DNA from: Vibrio metoecus
Lineage (GTDB): Bacteria; Pseudomonadota; Gammaproteobacteria; Enterobacterales; Vibrionaceae
DNA length: 64,000 nt
Assembly: GCF_000696385.1 (NCBI RefSeq)
Contig: NZ_JJMN01000051.1
Location: forward strand, 1-64,000
Reading direction: 5' to 3'
Shown here piece after piece: positions 9,691 through 17,887 of the stretch. Made by a program: the position numbers and the translations under genes. Each line of letters opens with the position of its first letter. The stretch's first letter is position 1. The notes under the pieces were generated by a model, which saw nothing but the letters and a program-made list of their open reading frames with translations, was not told the origin of the DNA and did not search any database.

Positions 9691-10674
9691 TTAAACAGGT
9701 TCAATTTCTTTCAGATGTCGTTTCGCCGACACGTTTGCCGCCACACACCCTAGAAATACGCCGAGCATCAACAGCAGTAGTGATTCATCCCAGCCAAGGC
9801 CGATCAAACGGAAACGGCTATCATACAATTGAGCGAGCGCTTCCACTGCCCCATTGAGTAAAATCGTCATCAATGCCGTTAGTAGCCATGCCGCCACGGC
9901 ACCGAGTAAACCAAACCACATCCCAGAATAGAGATAAGGACGCAGAATATACGCATCGGTGGCGCCGATGAGTTTCATGGTTTGGATCTCTTCTTTGTTG
10001 GCTTGCACATTAAAACGTAGCGTATTGCCAACAATCAGAAAGACCGACATCAGCATTAGGCTGGATAAGCTTATCACCACGATAGTCGCCAAGTGGCGAA
10101 TCGCATCTAAGCGGGCAAACCAATCTTCATCCATGCGTACATCGGTCACACCTTGTTCTGCTTGCAGCGTTTCTGCCAGTGCTTTGATCTGCTCTCGGCT
10201 CTCGACTTTAGGCGTCACCACTAACACCGCCGGTAAGATGGCGTTATCGAGTAGGCTGATCGCTTGCTCAAAACCTGCATACTGACTTAAATCATCCAGA
10301 CCTTGCTGAGGCGAGATGTATTTCACCTTGGCAATTTCATCACGCCGTTCCAGATCATCTTTCAGCACAATCACGCGGGGCTCTGCAATATCCGTTTGTA
10401 AGTAAACACTCAGCTGAGAAGGCCCTGCGACTCGTTCGGCAACCGAAGCGATATTCTTACTCAACAGATACAAACTCGCAGGCAGCGCCAATGCCATAGA
10501 AATTACCGCCAAAGTCAAAATGTTACCCAATGGACGACGCCATAAGGCAGCAAAAGAGGCTTTGGCCTGCTTTAGATGAATCGCCAGAAAGCTGTCGGTT
10601 TTGGCACGTTTGACATCACGCGGTTTGCTTTTGGTGGTTTTGCTGACTTTCTTATTGCCCGGCTTAACGGCCAT
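9691..10674 (-). CDS. ftsX: Cell-division protein FtsX (ABC-like permease)
   Basis: 327 residues with a basic cytoplasmic N-terminus (about 1-48), TM1 near 52-72, a periplasmic domain (about 73-200), and three further TM segments (about 200-222, 250-275, 295-315). FtsX is the membrane partner of FtsE; the complex activates amidase regulators such as EnvC at the septum. Its start lies inside the ftsE 3' end (11-bp overlap), so translation is probably coupled. ftsE and ftsX are adjacent to ftsY and rpoH, as in E. coli. Confidence 0.95.
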   Translation of the reverse strand: MAVKPGNKKVSKTTKSKPRDVKRAKTDSFLAIHLKQAKASFAALWRRPLGNILTLAVISMALALPASLYLLSKNIASVAERVAGPSQLSVYLQTDIAEPRVIVLKDDLERRDEIAKVKYISPQQGLDDLSQYAGFEQAISLLDNAILPAVLVVTPKVESREQIKALAETLQAEQGVTDVRMDEDWFARLDAIRHLATIVVISLSSLMLMSVFLIVGNTLRFNVQANKEEIQTMKLIGATDAYILRPYLYSGMWFGLLGAVAAWLLTALMTILLNGAVEALAQLYDSRFRLIGLGWDESLLLLMLGVFLGCVAANVSAKRHLKEIEPV

Positions 10675-11338
10675 AATCCGCTACCTCACTTAAAAAACCC
10701 TGATTGAGTTCCAGATGACGATATTGCGGACGCGAATTCACCAGATGAATATCGTGCGTCGCCAGCAGTATTGTGACCCCAGCGCGATTGAATTCTTCAA
10801 ACAGACGCAGCACTCGGTTAGAAAGCTCAGGATCCAAGTTACCGGTTGGTTCATCGGCCAATAATAATGTCGGGCGGTTAACGACCGCTCGGGCAATCCC
10901 AACTCGCTGCTGCTCACCACCAGACAGCTGGCTTGGCAAACAGCGGGCTTTATCGAGTAAGCCGGTTTTATCGAGCGCCGCCGAAACACGGCGCTTAATA
11001 TCATTTTCCGAAATTGATTCAATGCGCATAGGCAACGCGACATTGTCATAGATGCTGCGATCCATCAAAAGGCGATGGTCTTGGAACACAATCCCAATAT
11101 TGCGGCGTAAAAACGGAATATCCTTGTTTGGGATTCGGGTAATGTCATGCCCATTGAAGCTAATTTTGCCGTCGGTTGGCCGTTCAATGGCACAAATCAG
11201 CTTGAGCAAGGTACTTTTCCCTGCTCCAGAATGACCGCCGAGGAAGGCCATTTCACCACGCCGCAAGTGGAAATCCACTTTCTGCAGTGCTTGTCGCCCA
11301 CCTCGATACGCTTTACTGACTTGCTGAAATCTGATCAC
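10664..11338 (-). CDS. ftsE: Cell-division ATP-binding protein FtsE
   Basis: ABC ATPase. I chose the GTG at 11338, preceded by a strong GGGGGAG SD, giving 224 residues that start VIRFQQVSKAY; this matches the family length of about 222 better than the longer reading from 11365. Walker A is GGHSGAGKSTLL, the ABC signature LSGGEQQRVGIARA, Walker B LLLADEPTGNLD, and the H-loop LLATHDIHLV. It drives FtsX at the divisome. It sits between ftsY and ftsX. Confidence 0.95.
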   Translation of the reverse strand: MIRFQQVSKAYRGGRQALQKVDFHLRRGEMAFLGGHSGAGKSTLLKLICAIERPTDGKISFNGHDITRIPNKDIPFLRRNIGIVFQDHRLLMDRSIYDNVALPMRIESISENDIKRRVSAALDKTGLLDKARCLPSQLSGGEQQRVGIARAVVNRPTLLLADEPTGNLDPELSNRVLRLFEEFNRAGVTILLATHDIHLVNSRPQYRHLELNQGFLSEVADYGR

Positions 11339-11386
11339 GCCGTCTCCCCCTGACAAGGCTGGCACACTATGCCAACTCAGATTGGT

Positions 11387-12565
11387 TTATTCTTCGCGGC
11401 TAAACAGCGCGTCGATAAACTCTTGTGTTGCAAATGGACGTAAGTCGTCAATTTTCTCGCCGACACCGATATAACGGATTGGGATCTGGAATTGATCGGC
11501 TATCGCAAAAATCACGCCGCCTTTGGCGGTGCCATCGAGCTTCGTTAAGGTGATCCCCGTGATAGGAGCCACATCACTAAACAATTTGGCCTGACTGATC
11601 GCGTTTTGCCCAGTGCCAGCATCCAGCGTCAACATGATTTCGTGTGGTGCGCTGTCGTCAATCTTCTTCATCACGCGTACAATCTTGCGCAGCTCTTCCA
11701 TCAGGTTACTTTTGTTTTGCAAACGGCCTGCGGTATCCGCAATCACCACGTCAATGCCGCGCGCTTTCGCCGCTTCAATCGCATCATAAATAACCGAAGC
11801 GCTGTCTGCGCCAGTATGCTGAGCAATCACCGGAACTTGGTTACGCTCTCCCCACACTTGTAACTGCTCAACCGCGGCAGCCCGGAAGGTATCGCCCGCA
11901 GCCAGCATCACTTTCTTGCCTTGTGCTTGGAACTGTTTGGCAAGTTTGCCAATCGTGGTGGTTTTACCCACACCATTCACGCCCACCATCAAGATCACGT
12001 AAGGTTTTTTCTCAGTATCGATCACCAATGGTTGCTCGACCTGAGAGAGAATCTCGGCCATCTCTTCTTTCAGCAGGCCATACAGTGCTTCACCATCACG
12101 TAGTTGTTGACGAGAGGCTTTCGCGGTCAAGTTGGTGATGATTTTGGTGGTGGTATCCATCCCCACATCCGCAATCAGCAGCTGCTCTTCGAGCTCTTCG
12201 AACAGATCATCATCAATCTTTTTGCCTTTAAACAGGCCAAAGAAGCCTGCACCAATATTGGCTTTGGTGCGACTCAAACTGCGCTTTAAGCGAGCGAAGA
12301 AACTTTCGGTCGGTTTCTCTTGTTCCACAATGCGTGCAGGCTCAACCGCCGTAATTTCTTCTGTTTCTGTTTCTGTTTCTGTTTCTGTTTCTGTTTCTGT
12401 TTCTGTTTCTGTTAACGCAGTTTCAGCCTGAATCTCGATAGGTTCAACATCGGGTTGGCTTTGAGGTTCATCCTGCGTTTGAGTATCCGTTGCAGTGGTT
12501 TGGCTTTTTTCTTCATCACCAAATCCAAGCCATGACAACAAGCCACGCTTCTTTTTTTCCGTCAT
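11387..12565 (-). CDS. ftsY: Signal recognition particle receptor FtsY
   Basis: 392 residues. An acidic N-terminal A domain (about 1-90) carries a run of nine Thr-Glu dipeptides from the tandem repeat listed separately. The NG domain follows: VGVNGVGKTTTIGKLA (G1, about 195), AAGDTFRAAAVEQL, DTAGRLQNKSNLM (G3), and TKLDGTAKGG (G4). It docks SRP-bound ribosomes at the membrane and hydrolyses GTP together with Ffh. It is the first gene of ftsYEX. The NG domain matches its family throughout; only the A domain is variable. Confidence 0.97.
   Translation of the reverse strand: MTEKKKRGLLSWLGFGDEEKSQTTATDTQTQDEPQSQPDVEPIEIQAETALTETETETETETETETETEEITAVEPARIVEQEKPTESFFARLKRSLSRTKANIGAGFFGLFKGKKIDDDLFEELEEQLLIADVGMDTTTKIITNLTAKASRQQLRDGEALYGLLKEEMAEILSQVEQPLVIDTEKKPYVILMVGVNGVGKTTTIGKLAKQFQAQGKKVMLAAGDTFRAAAVEQLQVWGERNQVPVIAQHTGADSASVIYDAIEAAKARGIDVVIADTAGRLQNKSNLMEELRKIVRVMKKIDDSAPHEIMLTLDAGTGQNAISQAKLFSDVAPITGITLTKLDGTAKGGVIFAIADQFQIPIRYIGVGEKIDDLRPFATQEFIDALFSREE
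12360..12413. repeat. 9-copy 6-bp tandem repeat in ftsY (VNTR)
   Basis: Nine perfect TCTGTT units (AACAGA on the coding strand) encode nine Thr-Glu repeats. Because the unit is 6 bp, copy changes keep the frame. The unit and location match the VC0147 locus used for V. cholerae repeat typing. Confidence 0.95.
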
Positions 12566-12768
12566 CTGGAGCTATCCTGAATCGCTTTATTTGAATACAG
12601 TACTTTTCTTGGCCATTATCGCGGGCCAGAAAAGAAAAATGAACAAAGCAGTGAAAACTTTTTGCTTCGCTTGGTACACTTTGCCCAATTTTTTATGTTA
12701 ACTCGGGTTGTCCAGCCAATGGCAGACAAGCGAGTTATAGTAACACTTAATTAGCGGTCAAAAAATCT

Positions 12769-13368
12769 ATGCAAAGACGTCGCCAGCCAAACCCATCACA
12801 AAAAAAGGCCCCTACAGGGCAAGTTCGGATCATCAGCGGCCTGTGGCGTGGCCGAAAACTGCCCGTACATGATGCGGAAGGGCTACGCCCAACCACCGAT
12901 AGAGTGAAAGAAACGCTCTTCAACTGGCTCGCTCAGGAAGTGCCAAAGGCTCGCTGTCTTGATCTTTTTGCCGGTTCGGGTGGTTTAGGCTTTGAGTGCG
13001 CATCACGCCAAGCCAGTCAAGTGACAATGCTGGAATTGAATCCTCTCGCATTTAACCAGTTGAAAACCAATGTACAGAGCTTGAAAGCGGAAAATATTGA
13101 GCTTATTCACATGGATGCACTCGCCTTTCTGCGACAATCAGGCAAACCTTATGACGTGGTGTTTATCGATCCCCCATTCCGACAAGGTTTGTTACAGGAA
13201 ACCACTCAGTTACTTGAGCAAAACGGTTGGCTCACGCCACAAGCAATGATTTATATTGAGTGCGAAAAAGAGCTGCCACTGACGGAGTTGCCTCCTCACT
13301 GGCATCTGCACCGTGAAAAGAGTGCCGGACAAGTCTGTTATCGGCTGTTTATAAGGGAAGAACAATGA
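12769..13368 (+). CDS. rsmD: 16S rRNA (guanine-966-N2)-methyltransferase
   Basis: 199 residues. A basic N-terminus is followed by VRIISGLWRGRKLPV and LRPTTDRVKETLFNWL, typical of RsmD. The SAM site is CLDLFAGSGGLGFE, and the catalytic motif IV DPPF is in VVFIDPPF, as expected for an N2-guanine methyltransferase. It methylates G966 of 16S rRNA in assembling 30S subunits. It is divergent from ftsY and overlaps the next gene by 4 bp (ATGA). Confidence 0.95.
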   Translation: MQRRRQPNPSQKKAPTGQVRIISGLWRGRKLPVHDAEGLRPTTDRVKETLFNWLAQEVPKARCLDLFAGSGGLGFECASRQASQVTMLELNPLAFNQLKTNVQSLKAENIELIHMDALAFLRQSGKPYDVVFIDPPFRQGLLQETTQLLEQNGWLTPQAMIYIECEKELPLTELPPHWHLHREKSAGQVCYRLFIREEQ

Positions 13369-13631
13369 AAGCACTACTCTGGTTAGCCAAAACCGCTATC
13401 GGTTTTGTGTGGCTGGTTCTGCTGGTCAACATCATTACCCCATTTCCGGGCAATGCGGCGATTGCACTCTACATCATGACTGCATTCTTGCTCTTCATGC
13501 ATGGCTTGCAAATGCTGATTTTCGTGGGTGCCTTTGGCGATAAAGTGCCGCTGAAACGTTGGGAAAAATGGTCAATACTCATCTTCGGTATTTTTGCCCT
13601 ACTCGACATTCGCCGTAAGTATATGATGTAA
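13365..13631 (+). CDS. DUF1145 (YhhL-like) membrane protein
   Basis: 88 residues with two or three hydrophobic segments (about 8-27, 35-58, 68-82). It is translationally coupled to rsmD by an ATGA overlap. E. coli carries yhhL in the same position behind rsmD. The function is unknown. Confidence 0.85.
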   Translation: MKALLWLAKTAIGFVWLVLLVNIITPFPGNAAIALYIMTAFLLFMHGLQMLIFVGAFGDKVPLKRWEKWSILIFGIFALLDIRRKYMM

Positions 13632-13658
13632 AAAAACCGCCGTAAGGCGGTTTTTTTA
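13630..13658. terminator. Bidirectional terminator
   Basis: AAAAAACCGCC, loop GTAA, GGCGGTTTTTTT. It serves the rsmD operon and the convergent yhhN gene. Confidence 0.9.
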
Positions 13659-13667
13659 ATCTCAGCG

Positions 13668-14297
13668 CTAGAGAATGATTGAAGCAGAGATAAGAGCTTG
13701 CGCCGCAAGATAAGAGCTAGAGATAAGCGCATGCCCCAAAGGCAGTGGCCGGCGATAATCATGAATCGCCAATAAGGTGGCCGAAAGGATATACAGCAGA
13801 CACCCAAAAAAACCAGCACCAGATGCCAAGCTTGCCTCTTGTAGCCACAGCTCACCCGCTGCCCACGTCATTTGAACCAACATCAATCCCATAATAGTGA
13901 CAGGAAAAATTAAGGTATCGATTTGAGGCAACAACAAGAAAAACGCCACAATGCTCGCTGCAACTAACAAGGCTGGCAACCACCACACCATAGCGCCTGA
14001 TAATTGAACCCAAAACGCTTTACTAAAGAACAGTTGGGCAACCAAAAACAGGACAAAACTGGCTCGATGATAGCGAACATTCAAACGAGTCCCATGCGCT
14101 AACATGGAAACCATCAGTCCCAAAGAGATCCAAATAAGCTCTGACGTAGCACTAACGTGCTGCGTCCAAATGATCAGCACCAATAAAAGCAGACTGAGGA
14201 CTCGGAAGAACACCGCTTGTTTCACTTTCTGATGTCCATAAGCAGAAATGCTGATAAACCCCGACAACACGACAGAAATCCAGCTCAACATGCACAT
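13668..14297 (-). CDS. YhhN/TMEM86-family membrane protein
   Basis: 209 residues that are almost entirely hydrophobic, with about seven or eight TM segments. The family resemblance is to YhhN, whose vertebrate relatives TMEM86 are lysoplasmalogenases. Motifs include LISSSYLAAQALISASIIL at the C-terminus and a conserved acidic/polar residue set in the TM helices (AAGELWL, AIHDYRRPLPLGHALI). E. coli yhhN also lies near rsmD. The start could be the ATG at 14297 or the one two codons in. Enzyme activity in bacteria is inferred from family only. Confidence 0.75.
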   Translation of the reverse strand: MCMLSWISVVLSGFISISAYGHQKVKQAVFFRVLSLLLLVLIIWTQHVSATSELIWISLGLMVSMLAHGTRLNVRYHRASFVLFLVAQLFFSKAFWVQLSGAMVWWLPALLVAASIVAFFLLLPQIDTLIFPVTIMGLMLVQMTWAAGELWLQEASLASGAGFFGCLLYILSATLLAIHDYRRPLPLGHALISSSYLAAQALISASIIL

Positions 14298-14389
14298 CCC
14301 CTTAACTCAAACTGCCGCCAGTGTAGGGATCTTACTTTTGATGTCCAGTTACCGAAGTAAAAAATTGGATCTTGCTAGCGAATCATTCG

Positions 14390-14890
14390 CTTCACCATTA
14401 TCGAAAATCCCAATATCTCCACAGAACACCAAATGAAACAAACCAGAACAAACAGAGCACATAAAACAAAATGAATAAAAAACCAAATAAACAAAACAAA
14501 AAAACAAGCAAAAAAGCAAATACACCACACTAAAAATTAATTTAAAAATTTAAAAAAACCAAGAAAAACAAATGTATAAAACAAAACAAACCAATAAAAC
14601 AAGACGTTAGAACAAAATTTGAATTAACAGCCTAATTTAATAAATAAAAACAAAAACAACCTCATCAGACCAGATTAAAGATGAGAACAGATATCAATAG
14701 TTAAAAATATTTTCTCACAAAGTGGCAATTTGCAAAAACCCAAGCACCAAGTAGACATAATGCGCCATAAGAGCAAGCAGAACAAAGATAAACCAACAGG
14801 TTAAAATATTAAAACACTATAAAAACAATAAGATAAAAAACAAAAGAACAATAAGCACTCACAGTGATTATGATTAAAACACCTCAAAAC
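14390..14890. other. A-rich, T-poor intergenic tract without genes
   Basis: About 500 bp between yhhN and the small ORF at 15033. On the plus strand it is dominated by A and AC/AAAC words with few T or G. There is no ORF of note and no obvious hairpin. The compositional bias is strand-specific rather than simply AT-rich, and differs from all other gaps in the window. See findings. Confidence 0.6.
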
Positions 14891-14965
14891 CATGCCTTTT
14901 CTCTCGACAAATACCAATATTAAGCCAAAAGAACTGTGTTTTTTTAAAGTTTAGCCTGAGATCTA

Positions 14966-14994
14966 TTGATCAAGCCTGATAAATGTTCTATTCT
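14966..14994 (+). promoter_or_regulatory. Promoter for the 26-residue peptide gene
   Basis: TTGATC (14966-14971), 17-bp spacer, TATTCT (14989-14994), 38 bp before the ATG at 15033. Together with the SD and terminator it makes a complete transcription unit of about 150 nt. Confidence 0.6.
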
Positions 14995-15032
14995 TTTTTC
15001 ATAGAATCAGAAACCAATACAGGAGCAGTGTT

Positions 15033-15113
15033 ATGATTTCTTCATCTCAGAAACAAGGACTCGTTATGATCGCAGTAATCATTGGCCTAATGACACTGCC
15101 CATGATGTACTAA
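15033..15113 (+). CDS. 26-residue predicted membrane peptide
   Basis: A short ORF starting MISSSQKQ and followed by an 18-residue hydrophobic helix with several methionines (LVMIAVIIGLMTLPMMY). The SD AGGAG lies 7 nt before the ATG, a good promoter lies upstream, and a strong terminator starts 14 nt after the stop. I infer a single-pass inner-membrane peptide. I do not recognise the family. It could be an accessory subunit of a membrane complex or a stand-alone regulator; no antisense antitoxin RNA is evident, which argues against a type I toxin. Confidence 0.65.
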   Translation: MISSSQKQGLVMIAVIIGLMTLPMMY

Positions 15114-15127
15114 GTCACTGTTTATAA

Positions 15128-15157
15128 ATAAAAAAGGACGCAAAGCGTCCTTTTTTA
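15128..15157 (+). terminator. Terminator of the small peptide gene
   Basis: AAAAAAGGACGC, loop AAA, GCGTCCTTTTTTA. It lies just after the peptide ORF and could also serve the convergent gene on the other strand. Confidence 0.9.
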
Positions 15158-15173
15158 TTATCTGTCTTTCTAT

Positions 15174-15544
15174 TTATTGAAAATGCTGCGACAGCTCTTC
15201 CCAATGCCAGTAATAGAACAGCATAGCGCCTAGAGTCATCAAGGTCATCAGCATAAAAAGCCAAATCGCCAAACAAATTTTCCACTTCTTGGTGTCAGCT
15301 CATCTTCACACTCTTGGCATACCGCGAGGAATGCTTTGCGATCTTCTAAGCGGTAATCGTCTTCATGAACAATCTTATTGCGGATTGTCGCCACATAACG
15401 AAGCTTTTTAATCACATCATGTGGTAAACGCTCTTCGCAGCTCGTCACGAGTTGGTGCAGTCCCTTTCCTTCGGCATGATATTGTTCACGCAATAAAGTT
15501 TCGAGCTTGCGTGTACGTAGAACAACTTGTTCAATTTCTGACAT
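15174..15544 (-). pseudogene. HEPN/DUF4145-like protein with C-terminal membrane anchor, frameshifted
   Basis: As written, the frame from 15544 encodes 98 residues. It is helical, with RNKIVHEDD at about 72-80, an R-x4-H motif of the HEPN superfamily (DUF4145-like). The last residues after CEDELTP are in the wrong frame: the neighbouring frame reads KKWKICLAIWLFMLMTLM and continues as a TM helix to a stop at 15174. A single missing base near 15295 would give about 123 residues with a soluble HEPN-like domain plus a C-terminal TM tail. Family assignment from so short a motif is tentative. The gene is convergent with the small peptide gene. Confidence 0.6.
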
Positions 15545-15754
15545 TTGCGCCCTCCTGCACTTTATTCGTTAATTGCTTCCTTTCTAACAGCCAGCCTTGC
15601 ATTATCCAATTGTTAGCCATTTGATGAGCGATAAAATGTGAGATCCGCCGAAAATTTCCATCTGACGGCTGCCGGAGTTCTCTTTCTAGTCACAAACTGC
15701 TTGGAAAAATACGCCATTCGCTAAAATGACAGCCAGTTTCTATAGGAGGCGGAC

Positions 15755-16084
15755 ATGCCCTACACTCTGTTGATCTGTTTAGCTTTATTGATTATTGCTG
15801 CACTTTGGCTTTTCAGCCACTTTTACCGTCGCCACATTCATGGAGAAAATGCACCGGAAAAAACGGCCGAGGTGACGATTCTTGATAAACAGGTTATCGA
15901 CATTCCTAATCCGCTTCCCGGTCAAGACGATCAAGAGTTTTGGATCTATGTACAAAAAGGCCACATTGGGCCTAAACGAGAGTTTCAGGTCGGTGTGCAT
16001 TATTTTCATGCCTTAAATCCGGGCGATAAAGGCACTCTTACTTATCGTGGCACGCAATTTTTGCATTTCGCGCTAAAACGTTAA
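15755..16084 (+). CDS. DUF2500 (YhhM-like) membrane-anchored protein
   Basis: 109 residues: an N-terminal TM segment (about 3-22) and a small beta-rich domain (residues 40-109) with FWIYVQKGHIGPKREFQVGVHYFHALNPGDKGTL (quoted in parts of the family core: YFHALNPGDKGTLTYRGTQF). GGAGGCGG before the ATG is a good SD. E. coli yhhM lies in the same rsmD neighbourhood. The function is unknown. Its last 4 bp overlap the convergent acyltransferase gene. Confidence 0.8.
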   Translation: MPYTLLICLALLIIAALWLFSHFYRRHIHGENAPEKTAEVTILDKQVIDIPNPLPGQDDQEFWIYVQKGHIGPKREFQVGVHYFHALNPGDKGTLTYRGTQFLHFALKR

Positions 16085-17097
16085 GGCAGCAACCAGCGTG
16101 TTTTCGGGCTGCGCGAAACCCACCAACTCACCCACAACGATCCCACACCACTGAGCAATACCCAAAGTGGGATCACCCATGCGGGATGGCCTTGCCACCA
16201 GCCATAAGCTTTCATGGGCCACAGAAAAATGGGATGTAATAGATAAATGCCTAAGCTGTGTCGACTAACAAAGCTAACGCCTTGCTGCCAACTCAGCGGC
16301 AACTTAGAAGCAAAGGCACGTGCCAAAATAAATACCATGCTCGCCATCAATACCACGTTTATTGTCTTATATGAAAACCAACGCCCAACGCTGTACTCGT
16401 TCTCGACCAAGCTAAGCGTCACCACAGCCTGTACCGTGATATAAAGTGAGACTAGCCCCATTAAGGCGATAACCAACACACTCCAACGCTTTAATGAGCA
16501 TTTTTGATAAAGCAGATACCCAAGCGGTAAATAACCGGAGAATAACCACAAATCATGACTCCAAGGTCCATCTAGCTTTAACAAATAAAGCATCGTGGTT
16601 AGCAACCACACCGCCACGAAAGCGTAAAGCGCTGAACTATCCCAGCGTTGCACGCCCCACTGAAGAAATGGGATCACGAAATAAAGTAGGAATAAAGTAA
16701 TAAAAAAAGACCTAGGTGGTAGTAGGTTTCTATGCTGGGGACTGGAGAGCACGGTTTGCCATGTGATGGCACTATCAAACCCTGTCGAACTCCAACCGGA
16801 TAAAACAGCGTAAAACAGTGACCAAACCACAAAAGGGATAAGCACTTTGCCTAGTCGACGCTCTAGGTAATAACGCAGCTCAAACGGTCTACGATCGCTC
16901 AACATGAGCGCTCCAGAGATCATAATAAATACGGGTACCGCCCAACGACTTGCCCCATTCACCGTCACCGCGATGAGCCACTCCACGAAAGGGATCTCGC
17001 CTAATCTATCTCGATAAGGGGCCAATACATGGATAGCAATCACAGCAACAGCAGCGATCGCTCTTAATAAATCGAAGAAAAAGACTCGTTGCGGCAC
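16081..17097 (-). CDS. Acyltransferase-3 family membrane protein
   Basis: 338 residues with about ten TM helices. The opening FFFDLLRAIAAVAVIAIHVLAP carries the conserved arginine and histidine of the acyltransferase-3 (OafA/WecH/NolL) family; VFIMISGALMLSDRRPFELRYYLERRLGKVL is the second signature. These enzymes move acetyl or other acyl groups onto sugars of surface polysaccharides or glycans at the inner membrane. No polysaccharide genes are nearby, so the substrate cannot be named. Confidence 0.85.
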   Translation of the reverse strand: MPQRVFFFDLLRAIAAVAVIAIHVLAPYRDRLGEIPFVEWLIAVTVNGASRWAVPVFIMISGALMLSDRRPFELRYYLERRLGKVLIPFVVWSLFYAVLSGWSSTGFDSAITWQTVLSSPQHRNLLPPRSFFITLFLLYFVIPFLQWGVQRWDSSALYAFVAVWLLTTMLYLLKLDGPWSHDLWLFSGYLPLGYLLYQKCSLKRWSVLVIALMGLVSLYITVQAVVTLSLVENEYSVGRWFSYKTINVVLMASMVFILARAFASKLPLSWQQGVSFVSRHSLGIYLLHPIFLWPMKAYGWWQGHPAWVIPLWVLLSGVGSLWVSWWVSRSPKTRWLLP

Positions 17098-17197
17098 ATT
17101 CAGTTCCTACTTTTTCATTGCACTATAAAGACTCTTGAGTGTAGTGAGTGAATGATGAGTCAATCTCTTGTCAAAGGTCACACTGCATTCTCCCTTG

Positions 17198-17234
17198 ATA
17201 GTCTGTGGCTATTGAATAAATCAAGAAAAACAAA
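17198..17234 (+). promoter_or_regulatory. OxyR-like operator upstream of dps
   Basis: ATAG-N7-CTAT-N7-ATCA-N7-CAAA: the first two quarter-sites match the OxyR consensus exactly and the last two partly, with the correct 7-bp spacing throughout. The site lies about 75 bp before the dps ATG; a -10-like TATTCT follows at 17249-17254 or nearby, so OxyR bound here would sit at or just upstream of the -35. Confidence 0.6.
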
Positions 17235-17306
17235 TTTTCTTCACCTCTCGAAGCGCTTATTCTTTCCTCAAGCCGAAAGGTAAAACACATAACTGAGAGG
17301 TGTACT

Positions 17307-17777
17307 ATGAATACGAATTTAATTGGTCTTGATACCACACAGAGCGAAAAACTGGCGAATGCGCTCAACCACTTATTAGCAAACTACCAAGTGTTTTACA
17401 TGAACACTCGTGGTTACCACTGGAATATTCAAGGTAAAGAGTTTTTTGAATTGCACGCCAAATTTGAAGAAATCTACACCGACCTACAACTGAAAATTGA
17501 TGAATTGGCAGAGCGTATTCTGACACTCAGCGCCAAACCCATGCACAGTTTTAGCGGTTATCTCAAAACAGCACAAATCAAAGAACATACCGACTCCATC
17601 GATGGTCGCAGCAGTATGCAAGGACTGTTAGAGGGATTTAGTATTCTGCTTCATCAACAACGCGAGATTCTAGAATTGGCTGGAAATGCTGGCGATGAAG
17701 GAACTTCCGCGCTGATGAGCGATTACATCCGCGAACAAGAGAAACTGGTTTGGATGCTTAACGCTTGGCTGAAATAA
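17307..17777 (+). CDS. dps: Dps-family ferritin-like DNA protection protein
   Basis: 156 residues, the normal length. The ferroxidase motif is YHWNIQGKEFFELHAKFEEIY at about 37-57 with further metal ligands in the paired helix, as in the Dps dodecamer. It oxidises and stores Fe2+ using H2O2, preventing Fenton damage. The N-terminus is short and not lysine-rich, so DNA binding may be weak. The SD GAGAGG precedes the ATG. The OxyR-like site upstream fits peroxide induction. Confidence 0.95.
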   Translation: MNTNLIGLDTTQSEKLANALNHLLANYQVFYMNTRGYHWNIQGKEFFELHAKFEEIYTDLQLKIDELAERILTLSAKPMHSFSGYLKTAQIKEHTDSIDGRSSMQGLLEGFSILLHQQREILELAGNAGDEGTSALMSDYIREQEKLVWMLNAWLK

Positions 17778-17887
17778 AGACTCGGAGCGATAAACAAGCA
17801 AAGCATAAGGTGCAGGAAGGTTTAATGAATTTGGGTCGGTCAGCCTTTATTACCTACACCCTCAGAGTCGGGCTGGCCGGCCAATCA

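Noticed and set aside
15033..15113. Type I toxin
   Set aside because: No antisense RNA gene or long structured leader is visible next to it, and the terminator is close behind.
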